Shown here: piece by piece, positions 43,514 through 55,300 of the stretch
Layout of the letters: every line of letters begins with the position of its first letter
Numbering within the stretch: position 1 is the stretch's first letter
NCBI GenBank assembly: GCA_012656075.1
Contig: JAAKBF010000110.1
Span: 186,001-250,000, forward strand
Direction of reading: 5' to 3'
Source: Phytophthora hibernalis
Lineage: Eukaryota; Oomycota; Peronosporomycetes; Peronosporales; Peronosporaceae
Length of the DNA stretch: 64,000 nt
The notes under the pieces: generated by a model
The model's input: the letters and a program-made list of their open reading frames with translations, nothing else
Databases searched by the model: none
Told to the model about the DNA's origin: nothing
Translations under genes and position numbers: made by a program

Positions 43514-45419
43514 TAGCGTGATCTACTGGGTGATTGTTGCATGCACTCTGTTGACATTCCACCGACAAAATCGTTGTGAATATCAACGCACACCATCTGG
43601 TCTACAGCTCTTGTGCGACCGTGGTCATTCCGTCCTAATCCGTCTCAGAATATTCGTTTGTCCATTGTGTTACCCACCTTGGCAGACTCTTCAACTTAAA
43701 AATGAAGGTCTCCTTGATGAAATTCTGGCGATGGTTCTCCTTAGCTCTTTTTTCTTCCTCTCATCGTTTTCATACCAGCCTTCCATAGGTCAGCCGCCTC
43801 TGGACAATCCCAAATCAAATGAGCAGCCCCTAGCTGCGTTATCTCCTGATATTCAACGGCTTAGCAGTTGTACATTTGTTCCTTGTTCACCCATAGTCGT
43901 AATTTACCCCACTTGAGTTTCATCACATTTTAAACGTGATACGCTGGCACCCCTTCCATCTTCTGCAGCCTTTCCAATAGCAACTCAACCAGAGTCGCTG
44001 CAAATCGTTCATTTTGCTTGCTTCTTTGCTCTTCTATCTTTTCTAACATCCCTTTTGCTGTGTTTTCCTTGCGTCGTGTCATCTGGGTCTTGAACTGCTT
44101 CCGGGTCATGGATCACCTCCTTTACCTATCCACAAGGACTGCACTCAAGTGATCCACGCATGCGTAACCACCCATGCATCTTGGTGACCCACCGATTATT
44201 TTCCTGCAATCCACGATACCTACCCGTGGTGTGAGGCCCATTTGTGTTGAATCGCTTGCCATCTGGCATGTTTGAAAAAGGTGATACTGGTCGTCGATAA
44301 AATGGCAAATCTATAATTCATTGGTTGTTCTACTCCTGAACACCACCTCAGGGTATTTCGCGATGATATCACTTCACAACTCCTTGTAATCTTCCGCTGA
44401 TCTGCTTTCCAACGGCAAGCAACGTTGCACGGAAGTGAAAAGCACTTGGCCCTCTACTATCCAGTAAAGGAACACTAAGTCTTTCAGTTTCAGTTGCGGT
44501 GATTTGGATGCTAAATTCTCCAGCCCAACCCACCGCTGACAGCCGCCATCCAGACTCCACAACCGTAACTCCCTGATCGGAACGTCACCCAATCCGTCGA
44601 CGATGAAGTCTCCACGTTCTAATTTTCTCTTCTTTTTGATTACCCTCATAGCTACGTCGAAGATGTCCTTGTAGTTCACCAGCAGCCGGCCAGTTTGTCA
44701 CCTGAATTTGACCCCACAGCGTTTTTTAACTGCTTATGCAGCCATTTGCCGTCCGTGTCTGCAATGGCATCCTGCTGCCCACTGCACCCAAGCTCTCACT
44801 GTGACCAAAAGATCATCCTGCGGCGTGCGTCTTGGCTCATTAAGCTGTGATGTGACGTGTTCACTAATCCTCCTCCTCTTAATTGTAGCAGTTTCCTGTA
44901 ATATGCGTGTGCGGCTTGTTCGTGAGCGCCCAGGTCGCCATTGGCAAGACGCTCATCGCTATCCGTTCCGTTTCAAAATTCGGCATTCCAATCCCTACTA
45001 ACTTCGCCTGCCTTTCCGCTAATTCTTTCTTGATCCAGCTGACTGGTGCTTGTTCCGGTCAATCGAAAGTTGATCTCCATAGTTTCTTATCCGTTAATCC
45101 GGTTGAGTAATGATGTATGATGCCGTCCAGGCACACCTTGCGGCGTACAGTAATTTAGATACTATTAGCAGCCACAATTGTGGCACGCTGCTGCGCCGAG
45201 CTGGGTTTTGCTCTGCAAGTGCGAATCGTATTGAGAGTGCTATGAAAGCACGGTCACAAGCTGCGGCCACCATGTTGCCATGTCCTGCCAGGTGACCCTA
45301 ATACCGCACAGTAAGTGTGCAGCGATCCGATTAGGAAAGAATGACGACGATCATGTCACAGCGTCCACCGTCCACCGCTGTATCAAGATCGTCGTCATCC
45401 TTGCCTAGTCGGATCGCTA

Positions 45420-45760
45420 CAGACCTTTTAAATCGATCATAAGTCCAGATACTCGTGAAAACCTCTCCACTGCTGCTGTGGCTGCTTTCTGCATTGCTTT
45501 GCTGAGTATATAAATAGCCGTGTTATCAACATACCCATCTACTTGCAGCTGCTCCTCCATGGCGCCTGACGTCAAAGTGATTCCTGCAACTTCTCATCCG
45601 GTTCCACATCGGCATACAATATGTCCACGGCAATGATGAAAAGCAGAGGCGCCAACGGACATCCCTACCGGATACCGCTGATGACTTTGGCGTTGATGTT
45701 CCTCGCATGGCATATTTCCTACAATACCAGGTATGAGCAAACACACATATATAATAATAT
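45420..45760 (-). pseudogene. reverse transcriptase fragment of a LINE
   Basis: KVISGIR, TAG, GCPLAPLLFIIAVDILYADV: the canonical GIRQGCPLAPLLF block with CAG changed to TAG. About 60 bases further, in another frame, the catalytic box appears as VDGYVDNTAIYI (YVDD changed to YVDN), then VERFSRVSGLMID. The loss of the second Asp and the stop make it inactive. Confidence 0.75.
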
Positions 45761-47727
45761 TATGTTCACAGTCGTACGCATAGTAAAACGATCCTTGGTA
45801 CTAAAAAGTGGTGGTGGATCTGGATAAACTCCGATACAACTCCAATAAACTTCCAAACCGTACTGAAGTTTTCACGGTCCTTGACAGTTCGCTTTTCTGC
45901 GTACGCACACCCAATTCTCTCGTTGACTGGATGCATATACTTTATATTTTGTTTATTGGAGCGAATATCGAACGTGAAAACACCGTTATCCAATTCCGAA
46001 TGGCGTTACTACAACATTTCAACGACAACACGACAGCTCTTACCGCAATACAGTGGGGCTTCGGCAAAAGAAGCAGCACCACAGCGAAGCAACACTACAG
46101 AAGTCTAGAGCTCATCGCGTAAAATACTCGTTATAAATGACTGCTATTGTGAAAGTTAGCAGCATGCACGTCGGTCGTTTGCCAAAATCACGTTGGCGAT
46201 GAGCCTTAACAAGCCCTTCCCCGCCTTCTGTTCAAGAAGAACAAAACACCGGAGTCTGCATAAGCGAATCTGTAGCCACTAGAGCCGACAATCAAGTGCA
46301 CACCACCTCTTGACGAGGACCACTAGCGCGCTCATGCCCGCAGCGAGCGTTTCGGCACGGAATTATTGCGGTCCCGCTTGAAGCAGTTCCATGTGATGGA
46401 GGAATACCTGGATAAACTATCTAGTCGAGGTAGTACACGGAAATATGTAAGGTGCTCGCTGCTAATATTAATGGTCGACCTTACGTCTCAATAGTTGCAA
46501 GTAGCTACGTGTCTGTTTCTGCTACCATTCGAGCTAGCTTGTTGGGTTTGTAGTCAGGTCTGGTTGCATCAAGATCATCCACGCAATCCGAAGGCACATG
46601 ACGGTGATGTCGTCCTTAGAAATGACGGTCTTCGCCAAACGATAATTGTTCATCAACATGTCGTAAACCTGGGCAATACACAGAACGCCGCACGAGGTGC
46701 CGTCCGGTTGTTTGCGAAGTACCTGGACGGGGATCGTTTTTTTTCTGCTACTAAAACAGCGGCCAACTTTGTAACCAGACGACTGGGGATCACGAAATTG
46801 TAGTAGTCGTCACCGGCCTCGACTTGGACACGTTTACAGCGAGCAGGACGCGCACCGATAAAATGATCCCATCCCCATTACAACTGGGTAGCTCGAAAAA
46901 ATTCGCCGACGTGGTCTTTGTCCGCAGTGTTGCGTGCCCACACTAGTAGTCGATCTAGCGATGGTATGTTCTTGTCAGACAGAGTCACAACCGCCAACTT
47001 TTTGCGAGGCACTTACGGTCTGCACCCGAGATTGAGTCAGTTTCTTTCGCTGGTTCTGACGCGGCTTTAGTTGCGGAAGCTTGAATACTTCGATCTGACC
47101 CCGGTTTATCTACTGCGGGTTTTCGTTCGCACCACAGCCTCGGTCAGGGGTATTTACTTTCCGGTTGTTTTCACGAGGTCTTCCACACTAGACGACACTA
47201 TCCTGCTTGTCTCCTGACTTTGTTGGCGTCCCCCAGTCTGTGTCGAGGTTTGGACAGTAGTTTCCGCTCTACTATGGCTGGCCACTGAGCCTCTTTTTGC
47301 AGAAAGCTTATCTGAAGATTCTGCTTCGGATGTCACCATTTCTTGCAGTATTGCTTCATTTTGCTGAGACGCATGATTTAGTTGAGCTACAGCGGTAGTG
47401 AAACCAGTTCGGCTTCCTCTAGTTTACGTATCGTGATGATGCCGTCAAATAGATCCGCCGTAGCGATCTCACAAGACGTGTCGCTGTCTGACCCCGAGCA
47501 TTCATCTGGGAGTGTTGTTGCGCTCGACGATAAAGTATCTACTTCTTCCATACCGCGACGTATAATGTATTTCCATGGTCGCAATGCGGTGTAGAAGGCT
47601 GGGCTTGATAACTCAGCCAGATGCTCCATAACAGGTTCGAAAGCAGCCTTTGCGTAACAATACTTCTCTTATGAAGACAGCACCACAACATTTGCACGTT
47701 CCTGTCGACGCATCCTGCCGCCGTACA

Positions 47728-49265
47728 TCACTCGGCGTTTAGGATGACGATGTTTCCGAGCGTCGAATTTGCTCTCATCAGCTTGTGTTTCAGCTTGTGT
47801 TGTGCACCAGAGTCATGTGTTGCAGCTTGTGTTACATCAGAGTCGAGTGTTGCACCTTGTATTGCATCGTGCGTTGCACAAGTGTCATGTGTTGCTTCAT
47901 CTTCATCACTTGCACTCAAGCCATCGTGCGCGGATGACTCGCCGGGGCATCTCATCTTAGCCTGTACAGTGCGTAGTAAAGCTTCTCCGTGGATAAACTG
48001 TTGCTCCAACGTCGACATCGTTTACATACGTGTAGGAATAGACGACAACAGAAGCGCCTCGAATCAGTGAACACGCTCTGCAATGTACACCAAATGTCGG
48101 CACGGAAGATTGAAGCTGCAGTTGAATATACACGAGCAGGTCCATTCGAAGTCGTTGCACTGATACATCTGTCCCTGAGTTCTCACTTCTCCCAATTCAG
48201 AACGACTCGTAGCACACGCAGTCTCAGCTACTTGCTCTGACCATCTGCAACCACTTCTTTCGACCGCATTCTCCCAATTCAGAACCACGCGTAGCACACG
48301 TAGTCTCAGCTACTTGCTCTGTCCATTTGCAACCACTTCTTTCGGCCGCACAGTAAACCCTGCCTTGCAGCCAGTGAATCTGAAATCTTTATCCCGTCGG
48401 CCTTCACCTCGAAAAACCTGAGACAATCCATGCGTGCAGCACATGCGTTTGTAATGGTACGCTAAGTTTTGCGGAATCTGTGACGCTTTTCCCTGACTAC
48501 AGCAACATATAAAACAACACAAGTGTACCAACCCTCCGCGCAACACAACATGATCGCACCTATTGTACATGGCCTCCGATTCTGAGCTCCGTTTGTGGAC
48601 TCGTAGCTTCGCCGAACTGCTTCAAACTCGTCGCGCAACAGAATTTCTTAATTTGTACAGTAAACCCTGCCTTGCAGCCAGTGAATCTGAAATCTTTATC
48701 CCGTCGGCCTTCACCTCGAAAAACCTGAGACAATCCATGCGTGCAGCACATGCGTTTGTAATGGTACGCTAAGTTTTGCGGAATCTGTGACGCTTTTCCC
48801 TGACTACAGCAACATATAAAACAACACAAGTGTACAAATGAATATAAATAAGCAACCCTCCGCGCAACACAACATGATCGCACCTATTGTACATGGCCTC
48901 CGATTCTGAGCTCCGGACGCGGAAAAACAAAAGGTTTGTGGACTCGTAGCTTCGCCGAACTGCTTCAAACTCGTCGCAGTCCTTGAATACTTTCTGTGGT
49001 ATCCGCGGCACAAAGTTGTCTACTGATGGTGAGCCTTCTTTATCTTCTCACAGGTCGCCCAGGTTTTGGTTCGACGCGCGAATTGGGTCGGTTCTCGCGT
49101 GTATATCAAGGGTGGAGCTGCCGCGGTAGGTGCGCTGTCAGTGCGACCTACTTTAGCCGCGGACATTGCTTCGCTGTCGGTCTCGGCTCCATCATGATTC
49201 CATTTTCTTTTCTTGTGTTGTTGTGCTGATTTCGAAGCGTGCGGTCGCTGATGTTGAAAAAGCAT
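47728..49265 (-). pseudogene. FAR1/SWIM zinc-finger gene (MULE-derived) with internal duplication
   Basis: Minus-strand order is as follows. The N-terminal part (MLFQHQRPHASKSAQQHKKR ... PLIYTREPTQFARRTKTW, 49265-49020) leads into a FAR1-type zinc module: VFKDCDEFEAVRRSYESTNL and FFRVRSSESEAMYN at 49005-48890. An intron (GTTGC...TTGCTGTAG) follows, then IPQNLAYHYKRMCCTHG and DFRFTGCKAGFTV. A SWIM finger, WTCSCIFNCSFNLPCRHLVY, is at 48064-48297. The C-terminal part is acidic and His/Thr-rich (48018-47728). FAR1 plus SWIM are the two ends of Mutator-like transposases, but the DDE core that should lie between is missing. The FAR1 exon region is present twice. Several frame changes; probably dead. 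Confidence 0.65.
48351..48977. repeat. direct tandem duplication of about 300 bp inside the FAR1/SWIM gene
   Basis: Copy 1 (48351-48634) and copy 2 (48658-48977) both begin CAGTAAACCCTGCCTTGCAG and end ACTGCTTCAAACTCGTCGC. Copy 2 has two extra blocks of about 17-18 bp (near 48837 and 48915). A smaller duplication of about 75 bp precedes it (CTCCCAATTCAGAACGACTC near 48188 and CTCCCAATTCAGAACCACGC near 48269). Confidence 0.9.
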
Positions 49266-49373
49266 CGCGCATCTTGGCTACGGGTTCAAACGCTAAAATC
49301 ATGCGAAAACCAATTAGCACCGTAATTAACAATACAAACAGCAACACAACATGCAGCAGCAACATAAAAAACT

Positions 49374-49739
49374 TCATGCCACAATTCTACCTTCAACTGT
49401 GCCTCTTTGAAATTGAGCCTTACTGTCAAAGTCCCCACCAGCAACATGCACAACGCCACCAGCGCCTCCTGCGTCAGCAACATGCTCACTGCCGCCACCG
49501 CCTCCCGCGTCAGCAACCCTCCCGCCAGCAACTTGCACAACGCCACCAGCGCCTCCCGCGTCAGCAACATGCACGCCGCCACCAACATCTGCACGCACGC
49601 CGTCGTCCTCCTCGTCGCCGAGGTCTTCCAGCTCGTCATCGACACCGTCGTCGGGGTCTTGGTCGGGCTGGTAGTCCTCGTCGTCGCCGTCCTTCACATA
49701 GCCTTGCGCAGCCCGAATGTAGTCGACCGGCGCGTGCAC
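49374..49739 (-). other. Gly/Val/Ala repeat frame, uncertain coding sense
   Basis: A 121-codon frame with an acidic head (YVKDGDDEDYQPDQDPDDG) and repeats of the type ADAGGAGGVVHVAGG. The opposite strand also stays open (His/Arg/Gln-rich). Composition bias from a 33-48-bp GC-rich repeat at 49435-49590 explains both. No domain. Confidence 0.35.
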
Positions 49740-50310
49740 ACGAAGTGAAGCACGGCGTGGTAAATATGAAGAGTAGCAACAATATCACAGGTTAGAATCT
49801 AATAGTTCAGCTTTTCACACAAATTATCACTAACCCTGGACTATGCCCGCAGACGTGCTTTCGTGCGCCTTCTTCTTCGGTGGCGTGGTCTTCGTCTTCA
49901 CACTCCGCTTCTCTCTCCCCTTGGCTCCCCGCTTGGCTTCGCGGGCGTTCGGGCCATTCTGATTGCTTCTCTCCGGGTGGCGCAAAACGTAAATGAGAAG
50001 CGGGGGGGGAATTCGTACATATAATAATTTTAAGATCTCGCGAACTTTCAAAAACCAATTTTAAGATCTCGCGAACTTTCAAGATAAGTAAATCGAGATA
50101 AAATACCCAGCAACACATCCTGCCATTATGTTGCTTTCATCCATCTATCGTGTTGTCGTAGTTATGCTGACTCCGTCCAATTCCACACACTTCTGTGTTT
50201 TACACTCCTTTTAAAGATATTTTGAGACCTGACGGTCTTTGACACGTATTCGCAACATAAACTTAATCGCCAAATTATGTTTCTGCAAAACATAACTGTC
50301 AAACAATCCA
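49740..50310. other. no gene recognised
   Basis: A Lys/Arg-rich minus-strand frame (NGPNAREAKRGAKGREKR, about 49840-49960) could be the end of a small basic protein. A direct repeat AATTTTAAGATCTCGCGAAC occurs twice (about 50028 and 50060). Otherwise AT-rich. Confidence 0.35.
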
Positions 50311-52141
50311 GTGTCACAGTCTCGATGGAAGGAGCTGCTTCATCGTCCACGCATTGGAGTGCCTTCAGCGATGGGCTCGGTTGGAGCTCCGACGGTGTTG
50401 CAGGGTCAGTCATATGTTGTGCAGTCTTGGCAGGTGGCGTCAACGTTGCCTAACCAGACGACAGGTGTTCCTGTGATTCCGGGAGTGAGCGGACCTACGA
50501 GTCAGGCTTTAAGTGTGTTTGCTCCTAGACATGACAGTCTACAGCCTACGAATGGCGTGCCTAGTCCTCCGACTATGCAACTGGTGCAAGCCACTAACGG
50601 CGAATGGTTCTGGGAGATCGTGGCTCCGGTAGCGTTGTCTCATCAGTTGACGGGACAAGTACCTCAACAGGCTTTGGGTGTTACGGCTAGTATGGCCCAG
50701 CAACAACCCGCGCTACCTGGATTGGTCGGCTATGGCGTGCCTCGGACCCCGCGACCTACAAACCGTCTAGCACGCCTGCTACTCATAGGCGTATGCGAAC
50801 GGCTATTGCTTCTTACGGCGGATTCTCGATTGACGAGACACCGAGCTATGCAGGATATGGGTACGCTGGTACTTACAATCAGCCTTATGGGAGCAACTCA
50901 GAGACCTACGTGGAGTACGCGGACGACAACTCTACCGGGAACTACTGCGACGAGTACTCCTGCTCCGAAAGTGCAAGCACCTCCTCAGGGTGGGACCAGT
51001 ACGTACCCTCAGCAGCCAGCGTCCTCGCAATTGACCTATGGTGGACAAGCGAACGCTACTCAACCGGCTGGACTTCTTGGTATGCCTTCTCACATCAACA
51101 ACGCTGTCAGGTTGATACAACCGTTCTACTCTGATGCTTCGACTGTGGAAAAGCTAGCTCGTTTTGGGAAGCGTTTGAACGTAACACGATGGGGTTGCAG
51201 GAGTCGCTGCGGCTGAGTGCATTTCGCGAGTGCCTTAAGAGCAAGGTCGGTGAAGAGCGGTGGATGTACTCGCAGATCAGTGACGTTGAAACGCTGAGAA
51301 CTCGGTTCCACAACCAGTTCATGTGCCAGACACCGTTGCAGATGATTGAACGTCTAAAGACTACGAGGCGTTCCCGAGGTATGTCTGGGCGGACCTGATT
51401 TCGAGTTTGTGTGAGTCGGCTCAATGCGACGACCCACAGATGCGCTATCAATACTTCCTGGCCGGACTTAGGACCAGCGAGTGGAAATCTGCACTGAACA
51501 CTTCAATGGTGAGCTCTATCCTTCAGGTCGACTGTACAACTATACAAGAACATGCATCGGCCCGTGGAGAATAACGCGGAAGCCAGCTACAGAGAACGCT
51601 TTGATGCAGAGGATGGTGGACATGATGGAACAAACACAAATCTTGTTGACTCAACAGAAGCAAACTCCACCTCGCTCGCCGCGATCCTCTCCGCGTCCTA
51701 CCTACGTTGCTGCCGCATATGACGCTACAGTGACTCAGAACGCTCCGCCTCCGATTGCTTCAACGCCACCCGGTACCCCAGAATGGAGGTATCCGACTAG
51801 GACCTGATCTCTACACGCAGGAAGGCCAAGTGGTGTATGGACGCTGTCACATTCTGGGGTGCAGCCGGATCACTTGCGATGGAACAATTCCACGTGCCCA
51901 AACTGTCACGAGCGGGGCCACATAATTGCAGAGTGCACGCAACCACGCCCGCCGTACCAGGGCGGGAACTATGGAGGATCAGGTGGTCAGACAAGAGGGC
52001 CCCGTGCGTGCTTTCTGTGCAATGGCACCGATCATATGGTCGCCCAGTGCCCTAGCAGGGAGGCACTAAACCAGCTCCTCGCGCGAGGAAGTGCCGCTTC
52101 TTCGTCGGCACCCGCGCCTGGAACTGCTCAGGGCCAACAAT
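50311..52141 (+). pseudogene. Gypsy-like retrotransposon gag with two CCHC zinc knuckles
   Basis: A Pro/Gln/Ser-rich N-terminal region (GVPVIPGVSGPTSQALSVFA) and Tyr/Gly-rich part (PSYAGYGYAGTYNQPYGSN) precede a capsid-like region: FYSDASTVEKLARF, ESLRLSAFRECLKSKVGEER and MRYQYFLAGLRTSEW. At the C-terminus are two knuckles, CPNCHERGHIIAEC (51895-51936) and CFLCNGTDHMVAQC (52009-52050). The frame changes at least four times. No protease, reverse transcriptase or LTR follows: the macrosatellite begins about 210 bp downstream. Confidence 0.8.
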
Positions 52142-52354
52142 GATGGGGGCAGGAGGAAGGGGAACGGAGAAATGTCGCTCCTCCCTCTTGTATCTTGGAC
52201 GACACAATTAGGAACGCTCGGAAGCCAATCAGGAACGATTGGTGAGGATGGAGGACATGTGGGACATGCTAGAGAGACCGGTAATGTCCAAAACAACGGA
52301 AACTACTTTGGAAGAAACGAAAAAGAGACATTTTATAAACGACTATTGACGAAC

Positions 52355-55300
52355 TAGATGTATTCGATCCACTCGATGGGCTAGCGGCCAGCCACCTGAT
52401 ATGTACCAAACGCAGACGAACGTCCTTCCATTTCCGTGACAGCGTGTGGCTTTTGGCGTCGAGCAGATACTCCATCACAACCACCATCTTCGCTTCTTCG
52501 CAACAGGTTCTGACGATCTGACTTCAAGTGTTTGTGGTATGCGATCGCATATCTGGTGCAAGAATACCACATGCTCGATGCATAAGGGCAAGGGATGGAC
52601 ATCAGCGCAAAAATCAGTGCTGGAAGCGGGCGGTCGAAGAGGACAGCGAAAGTCTACGAAGGACTTGACAAATGTTGCTGGACGCGTGTTGGGAGAACGC
52701 TACAGATTGGACGTAGACCTCGTGCAACCCCACAGAGATGTCAAACAGCAGCGCCGGAAGCGATGAGACGCGGTGTTGGTAGGCGAGGAGGAGGCTCATT
52801 ACTATCCTTTCTCGCCAGTTTGGCGACGCAGACTCATTTCTCTCTGCGCGCTATTATCGAACGTCGACGGCTTTTGGGCGTGGCGTGATGAGGCTTGGTA
52901 GCGATCTATGGCTTGGCAGCAGACTACATCGAATTCTAATATATTTACGGAGTTTTGGGGGTCACTCAGACGACGACTAGAATTTGTTTATTAAATGCAA
53001 TATGTTTTGTTTGTTAAAAGCAATTCGTTCTGTTTTACACACCTCCGCGCTACATGTGCACCAGTAACAAGGCTCCCAACGAGAGCCTCATGAGCTGGTA
53101 GTAGTTGTCAATGGCGTTCGCCCCTGAGCTGGTCCCGTCGTTATAGGGGGTCGCCTCCTAATCCAGTGTAGATGTATTCGATCCACTCGATGGGCTAGCG
53201 GCCAGCCACCTGGATATGTACCAAACGCAGACGAACGTCCTTCCATTTCCGTGACAGCGTGTGGCTTTGGGCGTCTAGTAGTTACTCCATCACAACCACC
53301 ATCTTTGCTTCCTCGCAACAGGTTCTGACGATCTGACTTCAAGTGTTTGTGGTATGCGATCGCATATCTGGTGCAAGAATACCACATGCTCGATGCATAA
53401 GGGCAAGGGATGGACATCAGCGCAAAAATCAGTGCTGGAAGCGGGCGGTCGAAGAGGACAGCGAAAGTCTACGAAGGACTTGACAAATGTTGCTGGACGC
53501 GTGTTGGGAGAACGCTGCAGATAGGACGTAGACCTCGTGCAACCCCACAGAGATGTCAAACAGCAGCGCCGGAAGCGATGAGACGCGGTGTTGGTAGGCG
53601 AGGAGGAGGCTCATTACTATCCTTTCTCGCCAGTTTGGCGACGCAGACTCATTTCTCTCTGCGCGCTATTATCGAGCGTCGACGGCTTTTGGGCGTGGCG
53701 TGATGTGGCTTGGTAGCGATCTATGGCTTGGCAGCAGACTACATCGAATTCTAATATATTTACGGAGTTTTGGGGGTCACTCAGACGACGACTAGAATTT
53801 GTTTATTAAATGCAATATGTTTTGTTTGTTAAAAGCAATTCGTTCTGTTTTACACACCTCCGCGCTACATGTGCACCAGTAACAAGGCTCCCAACGAGAG
53901 CCTCATGAGCTGGTAGTAGTTGTCAATGGCGTTCGCCCCTGAGCTGGTCCAGTCGTTATAGGGGGTCGCCTCCTAATCCAGTGTAGATGTATTCGATCCA
54001 CTCGATGGGCAAGCGGCCAGCCACCTGGATATGTACCAAACGCAGACGAACGTCCTTCCATTTCCGTGACAGCGTGTGGCTTTGGGCGTCTAGTAGATAC
54101 TCCATCACAACCACCATCTTTGCTTCTTCGCAACAGGTTCTGACGATCTGACTTCAAGTGTTTGTGGTATGCGATCGCATATCTGGTGCAAGAATACCAC
54201 ATGCTCGATGCATAAGGGCAAGGGATGGACATCAGCGCAAAAATCAGTGCTGGAAGCGGGCGGTCGAAGAGGACAGCGAAAGTCTACGAAGGACTTGACA
54301 AATGTTGCTGGACGCGTGTTGGGAGAACGCTGCAGATAGGACGTAGACCTCGTGCAACCCCACAGAGATGTCAAACAGCAGCGCCGGAAGCGATGAGACG
54401 CGGTGTTGGTAGGCGAGGAGGAGGTTCATTACTATCCTTTCTCGCCAGTTTGGCGACGCAGACTCATTTCTCTCTGCGCGCTATTATCGAGCGTCGACGG
54501 CTTTTGGGCGTGGCGTGATGAGGCTTGGTAGCGATCTATGGCTTGGCAGCAGACTACATCGAATTCTAATATGTTTACGGAGTTTTGGGCGACCCTTCAC
54601 TGAGACGTACAATTTGCATTATTCTACATCCTGAAAAAGGTCCTTGCGCGGAAGATACATAAGCGGGGTTCGGTTACCTTAGCCCGATGGGCGTGCAGTA
54701 ATTTGACGAGCCTTTGGATGGTGACCTACGAGGCAGAGCAGCACCGCGACGAGGGCGTGCTGGTGTTCTTTGAGCCCGAGCGGCGCAGATTCAAGCGAGC
54801 TCGCACCGACTGATTTTGCTGTTGTCGCAACGAGGTCGAGTTTGTGTGAGATGCGGGTTGACGACCGATGTTGCTACTATTGGGGATCGCTCAGACGACG
54901 ACTAGAATTTGTTTATTAAATGCAATATGTTTTGTTTGTTAAAAGCAATTCGTTCTGTTTTACACACCTCCGCGCTACATGTGCACCAGTAACAAGGCTC
55001 CCAACGAGAGCCTCATGAGCTGGTAGTAGTTGTCAATGGCGTTCGCCCCTGAGCTGGTCCAGTCGTTATAGGGGGTCGCCTCCTAATCCAGTGTAGATGT
55101 ATTCGATCCACTCGATGGGCTAGCGGCCAGCCACCTGGATATGTACCAAACGCAGACGAACGTCCTTCCATTTCCGTGACAGCGTGTGGCTTTGGGCGTC
55201 TAGTAGATACTCCATCACAACCACCATCTTTGCTTCCTCGCAACAGGTTCTGACGATCTGACTTCAAGTGTTTGTGGTATGCGATCGCATATCTGGTGCA

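Larger units (their letters stand above)
42930..47630 (-). mobile_element. non-LTR retrotransposon (LINE) with RNase H, heavily decayed
   Basis: Reading the minus strand from high to low coordinates, pieces appear in LINE order. First is a gag-like part (47630-46500, with VTLSDKNIPSLDRLLVWARN and FVIPSRLVTKLAAVLVAEKK). Next is reverse transcriptase (about 45760-45420), a linker (44680-44370), and RNase H (about 43400-43230). I cannot identify an endonuclease. Stops and frame changes are many. Boundaries are approximate; no poly-A tail or target duplication was confirmed. Confidence 0.6.
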
